This document shows positions 56,411 to 64,000 of a DNA stretch of 64,000 bases, one piece after another. The DNA lies in the NCBI GenBank assembly GCA_021399435.1, contig JAJTUP010000128.1, positions 62,001-126,000 on the forward strand, in the 5' to 3' direction. The notes beneath the pieces were generated by a model. The model worked only from the letters and a program-made list of their open reading frames with translations. It had not been told where the DNA came from and did no database searches. Position numbers and translations under genes: made by a program. How positions within the stretch are numbered: position 1 is the first letter of the stretch; every line of letters starts with the position of its first letter. Source of the DNA: Diaporthe sp. PMI_573 (Eukaryota; Ascomycota; Sordariomycetes; Diaporthales; Diaporthaceae).

Positions 56411-59400
56411 TCAAAGCCACCTTCTCAAAGTCAAGTCTGATCGGCCTTCCAAGTCGTCCAACACGTCTCGTAGTTTTCCGGGCATCCCAAGTGCCATCCA
56501 ATCGTTTCTGGTCACTACGTTGAGTAATTGGATACCCGCAAGTGTTTTGCATCTCGAGAGGCATACATATGCACTGACGGGATCGATTTTACCGCGGCCG
56601 CCCAGCCGTGAAGTCAGCTCGACCAGTATTTTCTTGAATGTTCGGCCTTGTGCTTTGAAGTCTGTCAGGGCGAATGCTGGTGTGCAAGGGAGGCCGGTTC
56701 GGTAACATTCCCCAGTCAAAAATTTGAAGCGGTTTCTTGACGGCTTAAGCGTGATCTTGTCTGGTGTCAGTAGTATTTGACCCTTAGGTAGACCCGTGAC
56801 GTCTATGTCTTCTGTTTTCTGAGGTTCGAGCAGTATTCCTGCTGGGCACCCAAAGTGGATGATCGTATCGTCTCCTAGACAAAGCCCTGATTTTTGAGAA
56901 TCTCCGGGTATGACGCCTCTGGTTATGAATTCCGTCCCGTTCATAAGTTTCAGCCCGGGGTATTGGTTCTTGTTGGTCAGGACAGGCATGTAGTCTGTGT
57001 AGAAAAACATTCCCGGGACATCTGTCCAGCTGTTATCACCGAAGGATATTGTTGGGAGCCTCTGCATTGGGTTTGGGTCCGTCCAGTTGTGCTCAGATAT
57101 GAATATCCGAACGAGTTGTCCCCGGGCCCTCGCGAACGCCACGACTGCTTCCATGTTCAGGCGCCATCTCGTGGCGTTGGTTGGTGTGAGCGCTCGGACT
57201 TCCTCCCAGTCAACTGGTGTTTCTAAATCAACAACCTTGTCGTTCAGTTTGTTTTGGTACTTTTCAGTGGGATTGCCGTCGCGTAGTTCCTGTAACATTA
57301 CCCGCAGTTCTGGGTCTGTGGCCCTCATTTGTTCGTTTAGTATGATCACATTGGTGAACTTCTGAAACAGTTTGTATCCTGCTAGCTGCTCTGTTGCTGC
57401 TGTGATGTCCCGGGGCGAAATATTGATCGCATCTTCTGTACTTCCTGACGGGGATTGGTTCCTGGGTGCGCCCAATTTGGCTGGGAATATGACGGAGTTT
57501 GCGCTGACCGGCGGGAATTGTGCGAAATCGCCTAGAACCATAACTACCGGGACCCGTCCAAAGTATACATTTTCAGCATCGTGGTGACCCCTCAAGAAAT
57601 TTAGCCTTTTGCTGACGGTATGGAACAGACGTCCAGAAACCATGCTCAGTTCATCAAGAACTAGCATTTTGGCCTCCTTCCACCTTCTCTTAAGACCGTC
57701 TTCTATTAGTTTGGAACAAACTCCTTTGATGGTCAGGCCCACAGCAGAGTGGATGGTTCTTCCATTGATGTTTGCTGCTGCGGAGCCTGTGCTAGCCGTG
57801 ATGCAGAGGGAAAGTTGGTCTTCCATTCTCAAGAACAGTTTGTCAAAGGCCTGGATTAGCCAACTCTTACCAACACCTCCGCTTCCACCAACATATAACA
57901 GAAGTTGGTGATTCTCGTTGCCCTGTCCATTCGTATCTTCTGTTATCTGTATGTGTTGTGCGACGCGTTGTAGTACCAGTGATTGTCTGTGGTTGAGATG
58001 TTCAGATGTAATAAGATGCTCCGCAGCCTGGGTCCAAGACACCCGCTCCAGATTTCGAACCTGCATAGATGGTTGTGTCTGTCGGTTGGAAATTTCTACT
58101 CCTTATCAGATGATGCTACTCAGAACCGCAACTTGATTTTTATCTTACCTTCTACATTATAAACCATGTCTGGGTTTGGTATCCCATCAAGCTGCATCTC
58201 TATGTCTGCACTTCCTTTCCCGAACCGTGCTTCGAGTTTATTATGATTTGCGATCCGTTGGGTTTTCACAATCCCACTTATCTCTGCTGAAGTAACATCA
58301 CAGTTTGCTGGGTTGGCGTTGGTCTCCCATCTCATATTTTGCTCTCCGCCGTTCACAACGTCAGTTAGTTGGTGGCGCAACATATGAAGGAAAATGAGTC
58401 CTTGTCCCGCTTGGGTTTCAGTTTCCAAGATGTCTCGCAATATTATCAGTTGCTCGTTTTGGGAACTTGATGTCTCTCCCACCCCATTTTCATCGTCTGG
58501 GTCTTCGACGTAGTTGGCGACAACCTCTGCAGTTGCACATTTGTCAGCCCACGCCGCTGCATCGACTCGTCCATCCTCAGCAGATCGTCGCAGCAGTTTG
58601 CAGTTCTCAACGTGGAAAAGTATCCTCTCATCCAGACCATTCTTTTGGTCGATCCATATATCGAAGAGTTCTTCGACATTGTTGTGCAGAAACTTGTCCC
58701 AGGGGACAAAGAGGCCAAGGTGTTGAATTTCTGCACATGCCGGGAGGGTTATTTCGTCAACTCCAAATTTTGTCTCGATAGTTGCAGTCAGGGTTGGGAT
58801 ACCCCTGTCGTTGGTCCGGGTCTCTTGTATCCACTGCGCTGATAGGTCACAGTCGCTTGGAAATGGTACAAGGTTTGGTGATGATAGGGGCGTGCTGCCT
58901 GTTAGACGCCGGAAAGACACCAATGTCATATAGTCATATAGACACAATGATTTGTAGGCTGGACCGCGGTGAGGGTAGGCAAGTAGGTGGGTGATTGTGA
59001 CCCCATTCGGTGTAATTGTGATTCCCTCATCGAGTTTTAGGGAAGGATTGTGAGTCTGGACGATTGTCGCGCGCATGTTCCCAGTATTTGAGTACAGAGA
59101 AATATAATTGGCGAATTGAAAGCTTCGGCCACGATCTTCTTGTGTTTGGGACGGGGGACTTGAACATATCGAACCCGAGTAAGTAAGCCGCAGTTTCGGG
59201 TGATGATAGCTCCTGTTCTGTGCTCATGCGGTTGGCTGTGCGCATGAGAAACTGTCTTGCTCGTTCTGCAAAGCCCTCGTTGTCCTGTGCTGTGTCCCTG
59301 TCCTGTTGGTCATGCTCCGACATTTGGAGTTGTCGTATTTGCGCGGCATAACCGAGTCGTCTCCACATTGGCAGGTCAAACTTCGTAGCATAGTTGGTCA

Positions 59401-62400
59401 TGTAATACATCGCCGCGAGGCTTTTCGTACTAGTATACATAAAAGACATTTCTTGGTTGTGTCGGAATGCTGAAGCAATGGCCCTGTTGTACGTAACAAC
59501 CCGGTCGTGGTTCCGCTCAAGCCGGAGTATGCAATCGTCCCCGATGTTGGTGTGGTCAACTTGGGTCCATGGTGCACCGAAGCGGCAGTAAGCTGTTTTA
59601 TACTTGTAACAAGTCTCTGTGTGACGATGTAGTTGTGAATTGTATGCCACACGGTTCGAGTCTCTTTTAAACGCCTCCCACGCGACGGTTGGGTCCTCAC
59701 TTTTCAGTTCTTCTAGAGGTGTATACACGTCGGGGTGTTCTGCCGCCACCTGTATTGCGTCTTCTTCGTTGAGCGTTTGACAGAAAATACAATCAGACCA
59801 CGTTTCAATGCGTCGCTTCAAGTCAGCCTTGATGTCCTCAGTTGCTGGATTAGACTGTCCCTCGGAAAACAATTTGACTATTTGTGGAAGCTGTAGGTTC
59901 CCGTTTAGCCAGATCATGCCGTGCAGGTGTAGCATGCCGCGTTTGTTGGTTTCCACTGAACCTATATAGTGGCTCACCTTGCCCAAGCAGGAGTACTGGT
60001 CGACCTGGACCAACTGGGAGAAGAAAACGTCAAGTTCCTCTTGGAAAAACCGTACTGCGCTCACGGGGTCTTCAATGCTGAACCTTAATCTGTTGAAATA
60101 ATCTTCCATCCTCTGGGAAAGGTCCACCAACTCTTCCGGCAGTGCAGATTGGCTGACACTCAGCCATTTTTTTTATTGGGCTTGTAAGATCATTCGGATT
60201 GATCGTAAACCACAGCACGGGAAGTCCAAAGTTGACGATTGAGCTGTGTATCTTCTGCCGCATTTGAAGCCGAGCCTCTGGAGATAGAGGGAATGAGTAA
60301 CCAAATGATGAAAGTCGTCTCATGAGGTCCTGTATGTCGTCATCGAGGGTTTTCCCGGTGTCCGCCATCTCTTTAGCCGCATTCTTTAAACGTTCGGGTG
60401 TGAGGCTCTGCCACAGGTTCTTAAACTGGTGGAATGAGGACTTGCTCATTTGTTGCATGCTTACTCGTCTGTTGTTCGACTTCACGAGTATGTTGAATAC
60501 GAGAAACTGGAATACAGGGTGACGAGCAAAGCGGCTGCCATGTCGGAGTAAACAGATTTGGCTCCAGAAACGTAAGCTGAAGCCGTGTTGGGAGTAATTG
60601 TCGACCACGGAATTTTCCTCATCTCGAGTTGCGGTCTCTGGTAACCTCGTGATTCTTGCTCCACCCACCCATGAGGGAATAAGGTCGGGAATGTCTTCGG
60701 CCAGAACTCGAGGTCGTTCATATCTGCAAATTCGTTTCCGTGGCGAACATGTATATACTGTGTTGACGTGTGGGTTGTCCTGAGGTTTATCCTTCCACGA
60801 TTGCCGTTCGTCGTGCCAACATCCTCGGAGATCTGGTTTTTGGTTGCGCTTGGATCTTTGAACGTTGCCTGTAGTGCATCTACTGCAAACTGGAGTTGAT
60901 CCACATCCGTGCTTCTCAGAGAGCTGTCGGTGTTGAATACGCCGGAAGAGTCGCGTTCATAGATGTCTCGTCTTCGTCAATCGTTATACTTTCTGTCGCG
61001 CCTAAGTGGTCTCCGGTTCCGCGGTTTATTCTCTCGCCAGCAGTTCTTATTCCTAAGTCTTCCGGCGTGATCTCTCCGGTCTCGTTCTTTTCGCCTCGGT
61101 CCTCGGCTGTGGTGTAGTGGGCAGTGTTCATTTTTTCGTCTACTGTAGGTTCTACGTGATGTGTGCAGGCCCGAATTGCTGACATTACACGGGTGGGTGT
61201 CCACCTGGAAAGTCTCTCTGTATCAATCTCCACGTTCCTGTAGATAGGATTGTTTCCTTGAGCCAGACCAACGCTCTTTGTATCACTTGTGGCCGGACTG
61301 TCGACATACATACTCAAATCCTTGTCTGATGGTTCATCTTTGCCGCTCCAGGTGATAAGAAAGTTTTCAAGTGTCGACTCAAGAGTTCGAGGGTAGGACG
61401 GTAGTAGTCAAGTCGTGGATGTTGTTAGGGAAAACACATATATGCCCTCTTACGTGCTTCCTGTATTTGGTACCGACCCATTGTAGATCCATGCGCAACT
61501 TTGTAATATATCCGAATGGCGTGTTGATACTAATGGCTCTCTCTTCGATTGGTGTGAGGTCCTTTAGTTCCTGTGGGTATTGGTGCATGCAACGGAGATG
61601 CGGTTGTAGGAATCCGGCGCGTCTCGAAAGCTTTGCTTGGCCCGGCTGTCCGTTCCGTTGATACGACATTGCAGTGTGGCACTTCTCACAAGTGGGAACC
61701 GATGAGGCGGTGCCGTCTGGCAAGTTTTCTGTTGTGAAGCACTGATGCAGTCTACAAGTACCTGGATCTGACGTTGGTTCTCCTGGGTGAGATTTCGAAA
61801 GTAATCCTGCCACGGCCACGGGTTTTGGTACAACTCCCTTCTTGCGGCACATTATTTGGCACCAGTAGCAGTAGGTGTGTATTAGATTTGAGTGCCCGTG
61901 TTCGGTCATGATTTCAGTGTTTGCCTTGTGGCACCGTCTAGCGGCCTCGACTTGTACGTGTCTTGGTATAGGAGAGAAGCAGCCGAAGTTTATGGAGTCT
62001 GCTTGTTTCTGCGCGAACCTTTCCGACATCAATTGTGTTGCAGATTCTAAAAGACATAGCCGCTCTACATCAGTCGCGTCAGGTCTTCTCTGTGGTGGTT
62101 GACGTGTTGCGGAACCCGTATCATAGATGTCTCGCGTTCGTTTGTTTTTTGAACCAGGAGGACGACCCCGTTTCCGTTGCATGGGAGACTCAGGCACAAT
62201 GTTTCTTTCGTCTATATGTATCTGTCGCTGTTGCTTGTCTCTTGATGGGGCGCTCGTGGGCGTCCCTGGGTTCCATGTGAAGGACGACCAGACGCAGGCC
62301 CTTGGCTCGCCCATTTGCGTTTGTTGTCTATTTCTTGAGCCGCATGGGCGGCCCCGGGTCTCGTGTCTCGACGGATCATAGTCAGAATCTGGATCAGACA

Positions 62401-62404
62401 TCAT
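56411..62404 (-). pseudogene. Helitron 3 RepHel; helicase exon intact, Rep with frameshifts
   Basis: The helicase exon (58095-56411, 1685 nt, exactly the Helitron 2 length) is clean: Walker A VGGSGGVGKSWL, Walker B MLVLDELSMVSG, TPAFALTDFKAQGRTF, YVCLSRCKTL. It joins the Rep exon across a 53-nt intron at the same site as in Helitron 2. The Rep exon starts at ATG 62404 with two AT-hook-like motifs (TRGRPCGSRN, KRGRPPGSKN) and CxxC motifs, and has the HUH motif GMLHLHGMIWLNG and tyrosine motif YYMTNYATK. It changes frame near 61405, 60910, 60660, 60165 (next to a T run) and 59070. Each change looks like a small indel, so either the copy is decaying or the assembly has indel errors. In its present form it cannot make a full RepHel. 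Confidence 0.85.
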
Positions 62405-63155
62405 AATTACGGCTAACAGGTGAGATTTACATATGGCGGAGTTTAGAAAATAGTACTGTCTTTGGTCCGCCGACGTGTTGAGTTCTGTCTACCTAGTCTT
62501 GCCGGGAAAGTGTCGTAATGCCGTGACCAGCGATATTGGCACACACAAACCATGGTCCCCAAGCTTGTTCTGCCTTTACCGAAACCCCTACCAGATCCGC
62601 ATTCCCTTGCCGTCAATAGACATGATAATTTTTCTTCCCGGTTCAGACTGAGTGTTATCATGGTTTCGAAATTTGTCCCTGGCTAAGATCCGGTTACAGG
62701 ATTTCACTGGTCTCTACTATTCAGAGCAGTTTGCATGATATGGAGGTCAAGGTTTATTTTATTCTTTTGTGTGAAATGGTAGGTGGCCTGATTTATTTTG
62801 AGTGTTATTGGTTCAGTATGTGTTTCGTCGGAAGCCCAAATTGGTATCATGTGGGCGCTGTGCCACAGCGCACGATGCTACCCTCATGGTTTGCCAGCAT
62901 GTTTTGGGGAAATTTTGATCAATGGGGAACCTAGAATTCCGCATCATGGTGTCGTCGTGGCACAGCGCACGAGACTCCAATGGTTCGGGACGTTCATGGG
63001 GTTGAAACCCACAAATCCCTTCTTCGGTGTAATAAACAGCGTCTGTCTATAAAGGACTGTCTTTGTTGATTTACTCGATTACAGTGTTCCTCAACCAGCA
63101 TCCTGATTCGAACATCTTACATCGCCCACCTATCTTTCCGTTCTTATACATCATC
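62405..63155. promoter_or_regulatory. Divergent promoter region of Helitron 3 with CACAGCGC sites
   Basis: The 751-bp gap between divergent starts contains a hairpin GCGCTGTG-C-CACAGCGC (62855-62871). The 12-mer CACAGCGCACGA occurs at 62864-62875 and again at 62961-62972, 97 bp apart. An inverted pair plus a direct copy is typical of a regulator's binding site. No other gene is visible. Confidence 0.5.
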
Positions 63156-64000
63156 ATGTCTGTTGGTTCTCCGGTAGTCCATTTCGTGACGACGACGACG
63201 CGGACTCTGTCGTTAGCACCGGCCCGTATGCCTATGAGAGCCCGTGGGAAGCCGCAGCACTCGATGAAGGTGATACAGTGCGTATATACCAACAGCGAAG
63301 GTACTATCCGTATCCTGGAACGGACTGTTGCCGATTTTCCTATCCTTTCGTCTTCTGATTCGATCGACACCTCTGGGAAGAAGACGTACGGGCTTCGTAT
63401 GATTATGCCCACTCGAATCGGTGATGTTGTGAACGTCTATCGGACGGATCATCAGCTGTTCAGCCAGTCCACTCACTTCCGCCTGCCCTTCCCGTTGAGG
63501 CCGCACAGTCCCCCGGGAGAGGAGTGCGATATTCTACTGAATGATGGTTTGAGTTGGGACATCGACGTGATAGCTCCGGCGTATGCACCGGATGCCGATA
63601 TGGACTCGGCCAGGCCATTCACGTGGAATATCGAAGGCTGCTTCCACCCTAACTGGGTTGCTTGGAAGCGTCAGGTGGATGATGAATCCTTTCGCATTTC
63701 TGCGGGTCAGAAGCATTGGTCTACGGCAATTGCTCAGTTTTTCATCCCTGTTGAAAGGGGTCTTCAAAAGTCGGTCCCCCTGTGTTGATAACTTTCCACG
63801 GTTCGTATGCTGACCTGTTGTTTACAGAGCAGGGAATACCTTTGATAAAAGCATCGAGTTCCCGGAAGATTCTATGACCGTTCATGGATATGGTGTCTGC
63901 GACCCTAACAAGTATCGATGGAGGGATATGGGTGTTTTACCTCCGTGGTTGGATGAGTCCGAGAGAACCAACACGATGGGTTTCTTGAGGATGGGTACCC
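63156..64000 (+). CDS. Helitron 3 divergent companion protein, runs off the window
   Basis: Starts MSVGSPVVHFVTTTTRTLSL at 63156. The first exon ends near 63771 (AA/GTCGGT) or 63782 (CT/GTGTTG); both are phase 2. An acceptor TTTACAG opens the next exon at 63828 (GNTFDKSIEFPEDSMTVHGY), which is still open at the window end. At least 260 aa are visible, with alternating beta strands and many aromatic residues. I recognise no family. FTWNIEGCFHPNW lines up with DQWFQITGSFMPY of the Helitron 1 gene at 11941, sharing I-x-G-x-F-x-P, and both genes sit divergent from RepHel at nearly the same distance. I infer a common, fast-evolving transposon protein, possibly DNA-binding. Confidence 0.65.

Overview
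The window looks like a repeat-rich accessory or subtelomeric stretch of a filamentous ascomycete (Pezizomycotina, perhaps Sordariomycetes). The supporting signs are spliced genes with short introns (47-88 nt, GT...AG, CTRAC-like branch sites), fungal-only families (Clr5, DUF3716-like, maltose-permease-type sugar porter) and decayed Fot/pogo, hAT, Copia, LINE and Helitron elements. I could run no searches. Family calls come from reading motifs, and exon joins come from splice sites that keep phase.

Layout. 0-1.6 kb: sugar transporter. 2.3-13.4 kb: Helitron 1 (H1), with a DUF3716-like gene (+), a spliced RepHel gene (-) and a divergent 434-aa gene (+). 13.5-16.3 kb: a tRNA-Lys-like gene, short repeats, a truncated FAD oxidoreductase and a two-exon gene meeting it tail to tail. 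18.9-21 kb: dead hAT. 21.2-26.65 kb: Helitron 2 (H2), cut off on its right by a Fot-type end. 26.65-30.1 kb: AT-rich palindromes, a nearly intact hAT and a TPR gene. 30.6-37.8 kb: debris (LINE, pogo/Fot, Copia) and a few small ORFs. 38.0-39.4 kb: three-exon RING E3 ligase. 41.1-42.9 kb: Clr5 protein. 43.5-50.7 kb: remnants (glycosyltransferase, Fot, hAT, tyrosine phosphatase) and a 28-bp minisatellite. 52.1-52.8 kb: intact RER1. 55.2-64.0 kb: Helitron 3 (H3), running off the window.

Main result. Three Helitrons share one gene order: a small DUF3716-like cysteine-motif gene convergent with RepHel at its 3' side, RepHel itself, and in H1 and H3 a gene divergent from RepHel whose start lies about 740-750 bp from the Rep start. 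H2 has lost that side to the Fot junction. The DUF3716-like genes keep the same intron phases in all three copies, and the two outer proteins of H1 and H3 share weak motifs. I read this as a three-gene transposon module, with the flanking genes as candidate accessory replication or regulatory factors; that role is inference.

A second signal is the palindrome CTGATCAG. It occurs 14 times between 2324 and 13024, in coding and noncoding DNA of H1, and I found no exact copy elsewhere in the window. H2 and H3 instead share an identical 19-nt GC-rich hairpin between their convergent genes.

Resident genes that look functional are the transporter, the 261-aa gene at 15.4-16.3 kb, the RING ligase, the Clr5 protein, the 188-aa gene at 45.7-46.2 kb and RER1.
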